A DNA stretch of 30,698 nucleotides from JABMRP01 sp964444795 (lineage in GTDB: Bacteria; Planctomycetota; Planctomycetia; Pirellulales; Thermoguttaceae), in contig CAYUIQ010000086.1 of the NCBI GenBank assembly GCA_964444795.1, forward strand, positions 1 through 30,698, written 5' to 3'. This document shows, piece after piece, positions 16,333-24,740 of the stretch. The translations under genes and the position numbers were made by a program. How positions within the stretch are numbered: position 1 is the first letter of the stretch; each line of letters opens with the position of its first letter. The notes beneath the pieces are model-generated. The model saw only the letters and a list, made by a program, of their open reading frames with translations. It did no database searches and was not told where the DNA came from.

Positions 16333-16689
16333 TCACGTGGCATTGCACTCTGAAGTTTGCTCGGCCAAGAAAATCTGGTCCGTGTCATCTGGTTGGAGGC
16401 GGGAAACGGTGGGTTTTCGGCTCAAACCACAGTTGCCGCCTGCATCGGAGGCTGGTTCTTTCGCAAGATACACCTCGATTTCCCGCAAGCCGACATTGGG
16501 GCCCGTTTCGCCAGCCACCTGGAATCGAACCCAAGTCACGGTTCTGTTTGTAAACGTCACGCTCTTGGCGGCGTCATCGCAGTATGCCATGGCGCCGGCC
16601 AGTGGAGGCGCACTCTGAGCCCGGCAGGAAAGAGAGTCCGGTGGCGCCGCAGTGCGTTTCAAAAAGGGTCCGTTTACGATGTATCTCAC
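16333..16689 (-). pseudogene. Discoidin-like C-terminal fragment, gene remnant
   Basis: A 118-codon frame from an ATG at 16689. Residues about 30-75 (AYCDDAAKSVTFTNRTVTWV, then RFQVAGETGPNVGLREIEVY) look like the closing half of an F5/8 type C domain. The N-terminal half that should precede it is missing. The rest, rich in Ser, Arg and Cys, has no recognisable fold. It has no signal peptide, so as a free protein it would make little sense. It sits between the propeller gene and the double-sulfatase gene and is most likely the tail of a deleted secreted enzyme. The remaining stretch to 16192 shows no other gene. Confidence 0.45.
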
Positions 16690-16740
16690 GCCTCACGGAA
16701 TTCTCGGACGATCGTTTGGTCAGGCGATGGTACGGGACTG

Positions 16741-18393
16741 CTAGTCGGGACAGGGCGTCCAGGAGATTGTCTCGCCGTCCATGTCGTTGGGCTGGACGCC
16801 GTAGAGCAAGGCGACGTTGCGGCCGTGCTGCCAGGCGGTCAGTTCGAGGATCGTCATGACCGTTTGCCCGCCGGCGATGAAACGCAGTTCCTTGGGCTTG
16901 CAGGGTAGTCCGATGGTCCGCAATACCTGACGCGAGGCAAGCTCCTCGATAACGAGCGTGACCGTACCCGGCGTCGTTTCGTCGTTCGAAGGCTCTGATC
17001 GCACATAGGCGACCGTCTTGTCGTTCGGACTGACCTCGAGCAAGGGGCAGCTTGGATCAAGACGACGCTCATACTTGGCCGTCCGCCAATTGAATAGATA
17101 GTGGTCATTCGCACGATTGGTCAGGAGGAATGTCGAGCCCGGGTACACGTCGCGAATGTGGAAGAACGGATTGCCGACCACGCTCTTCGCGATTCGCTCG
17201 CCGGATTCGAGATCAAATACGGAAAGGCTGCTCGACTCTTTTTTGTCCCGCGAGAAGAAGACCGTACGTTCGTCTGCCGTGAAGCGGAGCGCAGTGGGAT
17301 TGATGCGCGCCGAGGTCCCGTCCACATCCACTTTGCAGACCAGTTTGCGATCGTCCGAACGCCGGATGCCATACGCCGATCCCGAATGCCGAGTGACAAA
17401 GAACTTGCCATGCGGGCTGAACTGGTAGATCTCGCCGGAGAAGAGCGTTTCACCGGTCTCCGCGTCAAGCATCCCCGTATATATCTCCTTTCCCGGAACG
17501 CCCGCGAGCATGAGCCTGCCGTTGGGCGACGTGAGGAAAGCCCGTCGGTCACTGGGCTCCTCGTGTGACAGCGCATCACCGACGCCCCGCCGTGAGTGGA
17601 TCACCGTTCCTCGGCTTGACATTTGCGGTGCTATTTCCCGCAGGACTTCGGCCAGGGTAGCGGTGGCCTCCTTGCTTGCCAGCGGACGCTCAGAAACCGG
17701 CCCTCGATCGCCGGGGTAGATCTTATCGAGCGTGCCAGGATTGATATACCCGATCGGCAAGCCCGACTGCAACTCAAGCATCGGCTTGAAATCGAGATCT
17801 GCGGGCACGAGCACCATGTAATAGAAGCTGTCGAAGTCGTCCTCGGCCATGCGATAGAAGCCACCCTCGAACGGCTCCGCGTATCTTCTCGCCTTCGAGT
17901 AGTCCGGCTCAGGCAGGTTTGGGCCGCGTTTCACTCGTTGGGTGACGATATCAATCGCTTGATCGAGCGATTGCACGAATCGGCCTTCCCGGTCAAAGCC
18001 GTACAGCTTGAGCCCCCGCGAGCTCGGATGGCCTTTGTACATTTCGCGACCGCATGCTTGATGAACTACCAGTTCTTTTTTCTCGTTTTCATGAAGAAAG
18101 ATCATGCCGCGATCGAGCGGTTTCGATCTGTAGCGGTTGTCCTTGACGCGATGGACCTGTCCGATCTTGACGCGGGGATCCGCCTTCAGGATCCGGACAA
18201 TTCGCATCGGCCATCCCCAGTTGTATTCGCCATCCTTGACCGGTTCGACGACGGCGATCGCCTTGCTCGAATCAGTCAGCCATTCGAGCGACACGCCTTG
18301 CTCTTCCGTGTAGTCGGCCGGGCAAATCGACGCGAACAGGCTGCCCAGAACGCACGTGGCAATGCCGACACTCCCGAACTTCATTGAAGACAT
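16741..18393 (-). CDS. Secreted protein of unknown function with a beta-propeller-like C-terminal half
   Basis: About 550 residues starting at the ATG at 18393, which has GGGAGG seven bases ahead. An in-frame ATG seven codons upstream lacks this. Residues about 1-25 form a signal peptide ending near ASICPA. Residues 26-270 are unlike any family I recognise; they include a segment on costs of other states (VVEPVKDGEYNWGWPMRIVR) and several aromatic-rich blocks. From about 290 onward, repeated short blocks such as FLTSPNGRLMLAGVPGKEI, YQFSPHGKFFVTRHSGSAY and LRFTADERTVFFSRD resemble WD40-like or PD40-like propeller blades. It is first in the minus-strand gene order. A link with glycan breakdown is only positional. 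The first descriptive segment is given for identification and carries no functional meaning. Confidence 0.7.
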   Translation of the reverse strand: MSSMKFGSVGIATCVLGSLFASICPADYTEEQGVSLEWLTDSSKAIAVVEPVKDGEYNWGWPMRIVRILKADPRVKIGQVHRVKDNRYRSKPLDRGMIFLHENEKKELVVHQACGREMYKGHPSSRGLKLYGFDREGRFVQSLDQAIDIVTQRVKRGPNLPEPDYSKARRYAEPFEGGFYRMAEDDFDSFYYMVLVPADLDFKPMLELQSGLPIGYINPGTLDKIYPGDRGPVSERPLASKEATATLAEVLREIAPQMSSRGTVIHSRRGVGDALSHEEPSDRRAFLTSPNGRLMLAGVPGKEIYTGMLDAETGETLFSGEIYQFSPHGKFFVTRHSGSAYGIRRSDDRKLVCKVDVDGTSARINPTALRFTADERTVFFSRDKKESSSLSVFDLESGERIAKSVVGNPFFHIRDVYPGSTFLLTNRANDHYLFNWRTAKYERRLDPSCPLLEVSPNDKTVAYVRSEPSNDETTPGTVTLVIEELASRQVLRTIGLPCKPKELRFIAGGQTVMTILELTAWQHGRNVALLYGVQPNDMDGETISWTPCPD

Positions 18394-18561
18394 GGCGATA
18401 CCTCCCTCAGGCACACAGGTTCAAGCATAGGCAACATGCTGGTCAGTATATCACGCCCCTGGTGCCACGCGAGTAGGGAGGTCCGAGCAAGGAAACGGCG
18501 GATTCAGATGCGGCCAGCAGCGTCCCAGCAAACCTTCCTTACCTCGGGCGCATTCGCGTAA

Positions 18562-19050
18562 CCTCTTTTGAAAACGTAACTTGTAACCGGCCCATCCGAG
18601 ATTGCCGTCTCGGAATTCAGCGCTATCGAAAAACGGTGATTCACCCCAATTTCTGCAACCGCCCATTTCGCCCGAACGCGGCCGGTACGGCACGCGGGCA
18701 TCTTCTCCTTTGCTCCCGGGTGATGGAGAATCCCAGAAGAGGGGCGACCCCGGAGGGTCCTTGCCATCTTTGGGCGAAATCGAGATGTAGACCCGTTCGG
18801 CAGCGTCGTGCGTTTTCTCACGGGTTATTTGGCGGGTTCCGCCTCGGCCGTAACCGTTGGCCCAGGAGACGTAGCCGCCGGCGTATGCGGGGGTCGGACA
18901 GTTGGCCGTGTTGCCCGACGAGAATTCGTTCGACCAGAGCAGATGGCCGTTGTCGGCGTCCACCGCGACAATTCCCCGGCTGGTCCCGGTCACGATCATC
19001 GGCTGGCCCGCGAAGGTCACGGCGATACACGAACCGTACTCCGGCCGCGC
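18562..19050 (-). pseudogene. Remnant of a PQQ-like beta-propeller protein joined to an unrelated fragment
   Basis: Inside a minus-strand frame that runs 18451-19320, two stretches read like real protein. At about 18838-19050 the phrases SCIAVTFAGQPMIVTGTSRG, IVAVDADNGHLLWSNEF and NCPTPAYAGGYVSWANGYG match PQQ-like propeller blades (VVALDAxTGxLLW pattern). At about 18562-18840 a second stretch (SPLFWDSPSPGSKGEDARVP, GEMGGCRNWGESPFFDSAEF, RDGNLGWAGYKLRFQKR) belongs to no family I recognise. The upstream third of the frame is Arg/Ser/Pro-rich and looks non-coding, and no signal peptide is present. A PQQ-type protein should be several times longer, so this is a deletion product. No intact gene is seen between 18394 and 19384. 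Confidence 0.5.
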
Positions 19051-19384
19051 AACCGGAGGTAAGTTGAACGACCAGGGTTTGAACCGCGGGGCTGGAGAGC
19101 CGGTTGGCCTTGTCCTTGCCCGAGATCTCATCGGCCTATCCCTTTGTAGAATGCTGTAATCGGTCCAACGGCACTTCATCATAGCCAAGCTAACCGAAGA
19201 AGTCACGGCGCCGGCAGTCGTCGCGCCCAAAGTGTGGTTGGGAGAAGGCAACAAGCATCCCCGCGCCGCACGCGGTGCCGGTACGCGTTGCCCGTACGAA
19301 CTGGACCTCGCTGCCGCCATCGGATAAACTGGTGCGAGTCAGCCTCTTGTATTGCTTCCGGCACTCTCCCAAGTGAATAGACAC

Positions 19385-19615
19385 ATGCCCAACGGCAGTC
19401 GAGAAAGCGCATCAGCCACATATCGCGGATATCGGATCCAAACGCTTTACGTACTTGCCCGATTGCGGACAGATGATGGTGCCGAGCATCGGGTCTATCG
19501 TCCTGAAGACGACAAGGATCTGGCAGTCTTCGAGTCGGCCCAACGGCTCGCGGAAGTTGTACAGGTCAAGGATTATGAGAGCGACCTTGCGTTGTCGGGT
19601 TTGAAACCCTCATCC
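19385..19615 (+). pseudogene. N-terminal fragment of a REase-fold (Cap4/DUF4297-like) defence protein
   Basis: The first ~77 residues of a chimeric frame starting at ATG 19385. They read TYRGYRIQTLYVLARL, then EHRVYRPEDDKDLAVFE, then LAEVVQVKDYESDLALSGL. A Gly-Tyr-x-x-Gln-type helix, an Asp (Asp45) and Gln60-Val-Lys62 in a beta strand fit the D...QxK nuclease core found at the N-terminus of many antiphage NTPase proteins such as those with Cap4/DUF4297 domains. The rest of that protein is gone. The family assignment is from motif memory only and is moderate. Confidence 0.4.
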
Positions 19616-19639
19616 ATTACGGTCGCTGAAGCCGAAGCG

Positions 19640-19978
19640 ATGATTGATGCGCTTCGAGGGCAAGTCCGTCGCCCGGCGCCCGGCTTACCGCATCACAGCG
19701 ATCGCGGCAGCCAGTACGCCAGCGGCGACTACCGGCAGTTGTTGAAAGACCACGGTATGACGTGCAGTATGAGCCGCAAGGGCAACTGCTGGGACAACGC
19801 GGTGATGGAGAGTTTCTATCGTTCAATCAAGGCGGAGTTGATTCATCACGAGGAGTTTCAAACGCGAGAAGAGGCGCGTCGTGCGATCTTCGAGTACATC
19901 GAGGTGTTTTGCAGTCGCGTGCGTCGTCATTCGACACAGGGTTACTTGAGCCCGCTGGACTACGAATTGGCGTTATGA
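19640..19978 (+). mobile_element. Truncated IS3-family transposase (C-terminal integrase core)
   Basis: Residues about 86-197 of the chimeric frame are the C-terminal part of an IS3 orfB integrase: RRPAPGLPHHSDRGSQYASG, then GMTCSMSRKGNCWDNAVMES and a closing RHSTQGYLSPLDYE. The second Asp (Asp106) and the Glu (Glu142) are separated by exactly 35 residues, as in the DD(35)E motif. The first catalytic Asp, the upstream half of orfB and all of orfA are missing, so it is dead. No clear terminal inverted repeat or target duplication was found on either side. It is fused in frame to the nuclease-like fragment, so the present junction came from a deletion rather than from simple insertion. Confidence 0.85.
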
Positions 19979-20071
19979 TCACGAGCCGTTGACGCCAGGT
20001 CGTCGTCGGCTAGAATAGACCGTGTCGTATCGGAGGATAGGACCCTGCTGAGGAGCGACCCGAGTCCGTAG

Positions 20072-20216
20072 ACCGGTGTGTGACGTGAGCGAGTCATCTC
20101 GCCGCGTCGCCCCGTTTTTCAAACCACACACCGGGAACTGGCCCAAAACGTAAAACCTCTCGGGGGTCTGGGGACGCCTCCCAGGACCACACTGCCTTCA
20201 GTCGACCCTCCCCCGA
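20072..20216. other. Gene-free structured segment with nested inverted repeats
   Basis: Between the transposase remnant and the next gene (19979-20265) there is no coding frame, but there are several paired elements. These are CCGGTGTGTG (20073-20082) with CACACACCGG (20125-20134), enclosing the perfect hairpin GCGAG-TCAT-CTCGC; TCGGGGG (20160-20166) with CCCCCGA (20210-20216); and inside it GGTCTGGG (20165-20172) with CCCAGGACC (20180-20188), one base bulged. Two adjacent multi-branched stems could be folded from this. It may be an RNA, the end of a mobile element, or a leader of the following gene. I do not recognise a known RNA family. Confidence 0.4.
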
Positions 20217-20265
20217 TAGATCGAGCTGTCGTTTACCGTCCACTGTTCGTGGGGAAGATCAGTGA

Positions 20266-21462
20266 ATGAGTATTAGGGGATTACCATCGGCCACGTTCAA
20301 GGTGAAAGCCGTGCCGCAGAGCTATTCCAGTCGAACGGCATTGACCCGCGTGATCCCGGCGCTATTGCCGCTACTGGCACTCGTTTCGCGTTCCTCGTTG
20401 GCCGATCCCCACTCGCAGAGGGAGAACCACCCAGTTGTAATTGCCGATCCGGCGTCCCGATCGACGCCACCGCGCCGGTTCGACGTGGTTCTATCCAAAG
20501 ACGGCAATGGGTTCCCGGTTGAGTACGCGTTGACCTTCGAGACCTCGGTTTGCAGCGACGGCCAGTGCCGCCGGGTGGAGGTAACCATGGTCTGGACGGC
20601 GACCGGGCACTACGAGCGACTGCGTTGTCCGCCGGGCAAGCCACTCACGAAGAAAGAACACACGCCGTTTACCCGCGCCGATTACGTCAAGCTCGATCAT
20701 ATCCTAAAGAACCCGGATTCGGTGCTCGCGGATTGGAAACCCAAATCCCCGCTCCGTCCGCGGGCCGCCGCCGACGGTGTCGACGCGGTGACCATGCCCA
20801 CGCCGATCACCGTGCGGAATTCCGTGGTTCAGGACGCCGCTTACACCACCTGGACCCTGTGGCAGTGGGCCCATGGCCCGATCGTCCCAAAGCTTCGCGC
20901 CATCACCAACGAGCACTGCACCGCGGCGTATCTGAATCATCTGCTGGTTTCGCGGGACCGCCGAGACACCGACTTTGCCCTCGATTACGTGATCGAGCAC
21001 CATCCGGGCGATCCGCGGTTTGTGCAAAGCGTGTATCATGTTCTGGAACATGGCGAGAGAGAACAGATCACTGCTTCGCTCAAGCTCCTGTCCGGTGCGG
21101 TATCCAATAAGCAAGAGTTGCACGCCCGTCTGGTCGAATCCTGCGTTCGGATGCACTCGAGCGATTGCCCCATGGTCCTGCGGGAGTTGGCCGACCAGCC
21201 GGACCTGGCGGCGGCAACACTCGAAGGGCTGACCGGCAAGTTGCAGCAGCTTCCCTATTATCCGACTCACCTGATCCTGAAGATGCTCGAAGCGAGGCAA
21301 TTCGCCTCGACAAAGACGCTCGGCGATGTGGCGGCACTTCTGGAAAGCGAGGATTTCTTCATCGCACGAAGGGCCTCTGAACATCTGATGAGACAGGACC
21401 TGGATGTGGATACGCAAAACAGGGTCAATGCCTTTCGCGTGCGCAACCGCGATCGGCTTTGA
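20266..21462 (+). CDS. Secreted C-x4-C family protein 1 (FMN-binding-like motif, unknown function)
   Basis: 398 residues from the ATG at 20266. The GTG at 20311, with AAGGTG six bases ahead, would put the signal peptide (about 20-46, ALLPLLALV core) right at the N-terminus and may be the true start. A beta-rich part carries Cys96-x4-Cys101 (VCSDGQC), W110, G114-x-Y116 and a KxEHTPFTRADYVKLDHIL block. Then comes VDAVTMPT (172-179), then AAYTTWTLWQWAHG, followed by an all-helical HEAT-like C-terminus. The same landmarks in the same order occur in the protein encoded at 24741-25853, so the two are paralogues. The D-A-V-T-x-P-T block recalls the D-x-V-S-G-A-T motif at which ApbE attaches FMN, but the Gly-Ala is not kept. 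Function is unknown; a redox role is an inference from the motif and the FAD enzyme between them. Confidence 0.8.
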   Translation: MSIRGLPSATFKVKAVPQSYSSRTALTRVIPALLPLLALVSRSSLADPHSQRENHPVVIADPASRSTPPRRFDVVLSKDGNGFPVEYALTFETSVCSDGQCRRVEVTMVWTATGHYERLRCPPGKPLTKKEHTPFTRADYVKLDHILKNPDSVLADWKPKSPLRPRAAADGVDAVTMPTPITVRNSVVQDAAYTTWTLWQWAHGPIVPKLRAITNEHCTAAYLNHLLVSRDRRDTDFALDYVIEHHPGDPRFVQSVYHVLEHGEREQITASLKLLSGAVSNKQELHARLVESCVRMHSSDCPMVLRELADQPDLAAATLEGLTGKLQQLPYYPTHLILKMLEARQFASTKTLGDVAALLESEDFFIARRASEHLMRQDLDVDTQNRVNAFRVRNRDRL

Positions 21463-21617
21463 TCGCTGATCCGCCCGTTTCACCCGAGCCCATGATTGCT
21501 TTCCAAACGCGCGTGAGAGGCTTCTCAGGACGGCCTGCGATTCGAGATTCGATGACGGAAGACGCTCCGCCCCGCCTTCCGCCGATATCTCCGCGAAAAG
21601 AGGAGTGTGACAATGCG

Positions 21618-21806
21618 AAGGTGGTTCACGCTGCCAGCCTCGTTGACGTAACGAATCGGAAGGTGTGGGCACATCCCGGCGGAAGCTTGTTCAACGACAA
21701 GGCCTTCGCTAGTACGAACGTCGGAACCTGCGAACCGAACCCGTGGGGCCTTTATGACATGCACGGCAACGTGGCCGAGTGGACCCGCTCGACGTATAGC
21801 CGCTAA
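21618..21806 (+). pseudogene. Fragment of a formylglycine-generating-enzyme-like (SUMF1/FGE-sulfatase domain) protein
   Basis: About 62 codons in a frame starting formally at 21459. ASLVDVTNRKVWAHP and FNDKAFASTNVGTCEPNPWG followed by LYDMHGNVAEWTRSTY match the middle of the FGE-sulfatase fold (PNxWGLYDMHGNVxEW). The upstream 53 codons do not look like this family. A TAA follows directly after STYSR, and the bases beyond it still read YPLAS, which suggests decay rather than a normal end. The catalytic cysteine region, which lies downstream in intact family members, is absent. It therefore cannot activate the neighbouring sulfatases. Confidence 0.75.
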
Positions 21807-21866
21807 TATCCGCTGGCTTCTCAAACAGCTAAGCAATCCAATGATAACCAAAATGGAGGAAGAAGA

Positions 21867-24689
21867 ATGATGCGCGTACCGAAAAAGGCAACAACCGGGC
21901 AGTGGTGCTCCAGGGCACTCTTATTGCTGTGCTTGGTCGGCGCCAGTACCGTCGTCCGCGGCGCCGAGCCCGATGTCGGCCCACGGCGATTCCTCTGGAT
22001 CGATGCCGAGGATTTCGAGAACTATGGCGGCTGGACGTTGGATACGCAGTACGTGCACCTGATGGGCTCGGCCTATCTGATCGCGACGGGGATCGGCCAG
22101 CCCGTCGAGGATGCCGTGACCGAGGTACACGTGTCCCAGGCCGGTCGTTACCAGGTTTGGGTGCGTGCTCGGAACTGGTTGCGGGGGCACGCCCCGGGCC
22201 GCTTCCAGGTAAAGATCAACGGTCAGGCTCTGGAGAAGGAACTGGGAGCCGCGTCGAGCGATCACTGGATCTGGGAACGGGCCGGCGCGATCGACCTGCC
22301 GACCGGCCCGGTGAAGGTCGCCCTGCACGACTTGACCGGCTACTATGGGCGTTGCGACGCGGTCATCTTGACGACCGATGCCGATTATCAACCACCCGCG
22401 GCCGGCTGGGACTCGATCCCGACCAAGACTTCTCCCGACGAGATCCATCCCGTCCAAAAGGAACGTGCTCGGCTGACCGGGGAATCCATTGATCCGCATC
22501 ACGTCGGCGACTTCGATGTGATCGTGGTTGGAGGCGGGCCGGCGGGCGGACCGGCGGCCATCGCGGCGGCCCGCATGGGCATGAAGACGGCCTTGATCCA
22601 CGACCGGCCCGTCTTGGGCGGCAACGGCAGCGATGAACTCGGCGTCGGTTTCAACGGAGCCACGGCGCACCACGCCAACGCCCGCGAGTCGGGCATCATT
22701 GAAGAACTCGGACGTATCAGAGCACTGAACGATCATCCTCGATTCAGCGAGGCTTTCCGGATCCTCTGCGAGCGGGAAAAGAACCTGACGGTCTTGTTGA
22801 ACACGCGGGTGATCGACGTGGAAATGGCATCGCCTCGGCAAATCCGCCGCGCCGTGGCGATCGATACGCTTCGCGGCAACATAACCACGTACGGCGCTGG
22901 CCTGTTCGTCGATTGCACGGGTGACGGCTGGATCGGCGTATTTGCCGGCGCGGAGCTTCGTTTCGGCCGCGAGGCACGCGACGAATTTGACGAGAGCCTG
23001 GCTCCCGAAAAACCCGACAACATCACGCTCAGCGGTTGTCTGATGTCGCAGTGTTGTGGCTATCGCGCTGTCGATACGGGCAAACCGGCAGCCTACTCGC
23101 CTCCCGACTGGGCTCCGCGATTCACCGATCCGGAGACGTTCGGCCGTGCGATCAGGTACATCAGCTCGGGGAATTGGTGGATGGAACATCCGGGTACGCT
23201 AGATGACATGGGCAACGGCGAACGGGCTCGTGATGAACTATTGCGAATTACCTTTGGTTACTGGGACTACGTCAAGAACTACTCGCCCCGTCGCATGGAG
23301 GCGAAGAACTACGCCCTGGATCTGGTTCCCATCCACGTGGGACGTCGCGAAGGGTGCCGCTTGATGGGGGACTACATCCTCAATCAGAACGACACACAGG
23401 CCGGACGGATATTTCCGGATCGCATCGCCTACGGTGGCTGGTCGCTGGACATCCATCACCCGCGGGGAATCTATAGCGGTGTCGAGGGCCCCTTCGACTA
23501 CAACCCCCGGGTTCCCATCTATACGATCCCTTACCGGTGTCTTTACTCGAAGAACATCGAAAACCTGTTCTTCGCCGGCCGCAACATGAGCGTAACCCAC
23601 GTCGCCTTGGGCACGGTGCGCGTACAGAGCACCTTGGCCACCTGCGGCCAGGCGGCTGGCACGGCGGCCGCGATGTGTCTGCGGCGCGATCTATCGCCGC
23701 GCGAGCTCGGCCGGCAAGCCATCGGAGATTTGCAGCAGCAACTGCTCAAGAACGACCAGTCGATTCCGGCGGTCAGGAACGAGGACCCCGCCGATCTGGC
23801 CCGGCAAGCCACGGCCACGGCCTCCAGCGAGTTTACGCACTCACACTTCCGGCGCGGCGACGTGCGAGTCGGCGATATGTACGAGTTGACCACGACGCGC
23901 TGCATGTCCTTTCCCTCACCGGTCGAGGGGCACGTAAAGACCGTCTTCGTCCTCTTGGCCTCCGATCGAGCCGAGCCGACCGAGTTGACCATGGGGTTGC
24001 GGCAAGGCCAGGCGGGCGACGACTTCTCCATGGCGGAAGACCTTGCCACGGCCACGGCTACGGTGCCGCCGGGTAAGCGTGGCTGGGTCCGCTTCGACTT
24101 CAACCAGGACGTCTCCTCGCCCTTCGCCTGGGTCTGGCTGCCACGCCAGGCGGGCGTCCATTGGACGTTGATGACGCGAGCTCCGCGCGGCAGCCATCGA
24201 GCCTACGGGCTGAAGCCGGACGGAGGCGTCAGCACGTTCAACGGCGGACAATACATGGCGCTGTACACCGAACCGACCACGGGCGATCGAGACAAGCACC
24301 CAGCGAGTTTCGTCAACAACGGCGAGGTCCGATTGACTAAGCAGACGATGAACATGTGGGCTTCGGACCCGGAGGAGTCGATGCCGCAGTGGATCGAGTT
24401 GACCTGGGACGAGCCGGTGGCGATCAATACGGTGTACCTGACCTTCGACACCGAATTGAACTACCGCAAGCACGATATGGCGCGCGTGCCGCAGTGCGTG
24501 CGCGACTACGAGATCATCGCGAGCGTGGACGGTCGTTGGCGCGTCGTCGCGTCGGAAGAAAACAACTTCCAGCGACGTCGCATTCACCGTTTTCCGCCGG
24601 TCACCACGAAACGCCTCCGCGTGAACGTCGACGCCACCAACGGCGATCCATCGGCTCGCATCTATGAAATCCGGGCATACAACGAATGA
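21867..24689 (+). CDS. Large secreted FAD-dependent oxidoreductase (FAD_oxidored, PF12831 type) with flanking sandwich domains
   Basis: 940 residues. GGAGGAAG precedes the ATG at 21867; a second ATG follows directly at 21870. A signal peptide covers about 1-33. Residues 40-175 form a carbohydrate-binding-like sandwich (AEDFENYGGW, SQAGRYQVWVRARNW). The FAD domain begins with DFDVIVVGGGPAGGPAAIAA (GGGPAGG at 222-228), continues through LIHDRPVLGGNGSDELG and VDCTGDGWIG, and closes with LFFAGRNMSVTHVALGTVRV, all typical of the PF12831 family. The C-terminal 270 residues are further sandwiches, the last discoidin-like. Such proteins are frequently annotated as xanthan lyase or FAD-dependent oxidoreductase; the reaction is unknown. 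Export together with a bound FAD would imply folding before export or loading outside. It lies between two paralogous C-x4-C proteins and upstream of two sulfatases. Confidence 0.87.
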   Translation: MMRVPKKATTGQWCSRALLLLCLVGASTVVRGAEPDVGPRRFLWIDAEDFENYGGWTLDTQYVHLMGSAYLIATGIGQPVEDAVTEVHVSQAGRYQVWVRARNWLRGHAPGRFQVKINGQALEKELGAASSDHWIWERAGAIDLPTGPVKVALHDLTGYYGRCDAVILTTDADYQPPAAGWDSIPTKTSPDEIHPVQKERARLTGESIDPHHVGDFDVIVVGGGPAGGPAAIAAARMGMKTALIHDRPVLGGNGSDELGVGFNGATAHHANARESGIIEELGRIRALNDHPRFSEAFRILCEREKNLTVLLNTRVIDVEMASPRQIRRAVAIDTLRGNITTYGAGLFVDCTGDGWIGVFAGAELRFGREARDEFDESLAPEKPDNITLSGCLMSQCCGYRAVDTGKPAAYSPPDWAPRFTDPETFGRAIRYISSGNWWMEHPGTLDDMGNGERARDELLRITFGYWDYVKNYSPRRMEAKNYALDLVPIHVGRREGCRLMGDYILNQNDTQAGRIFPDRIAYGGWSLDIHHPRGIYSGVEGPFDYNPRVPIYTIPYRCLYSKNIENLFFAGRNMSVTHVALGTVRVQSTLATCGQAAGTAAAMCLRRDLSPRELGRQAIGDLQQQLLKNDQSIPAVRNEDPADLARQATATASSEFTHSHFRRGDVRVGDMYELTTTRCMSFPSPVEGHVKTVFVLLASDRAEPTELTMGLRQGQAGDDFSMAEDLATATATVPPGKRGWVRFDFNQDVSSPFAWVWLPRQAGVHWTLMTRAPRGSHRAYGLKPDGGVSTFNGGQYMALYTEPTTGDRDKHPASFVNNGEVRLTKQTMNMWASDPEESMPQWIELTWDEPVAINTVYLTFDTELNYRKHDMARVPQCVRDYEIIASVDGRWRVVASEENNFQRRRIHRFPPVTTKRLRVNVDATNGDPSARIYEIRAYNE

Positions 24690-24740
24690 CTTGGACCCCG
24701 TGTCCCGACCCCTATCGATAGTTCCGAGAAGGCGCCAAGA

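Noticed and set aside
20073..20134. Inverted repeat considered as an intrinsic terminator of the transposase remnant
   Set aside because: The arms are 42 bases apart, a five-T run lies inside the loop rather than after the stem, and a second stem follows.
19979..20265. Search for a group II intron or retron end
   Set aside because: No domain V-like sequence and no reverse transcriptase are present, only generic stems.
24712..24721. Palindrome CTATCGATAG between the FAD enzyme and C-x4-C protein 2
   Set aside because: It is a single 10-base palindrome with no partner or known operator; too short to claim a site.
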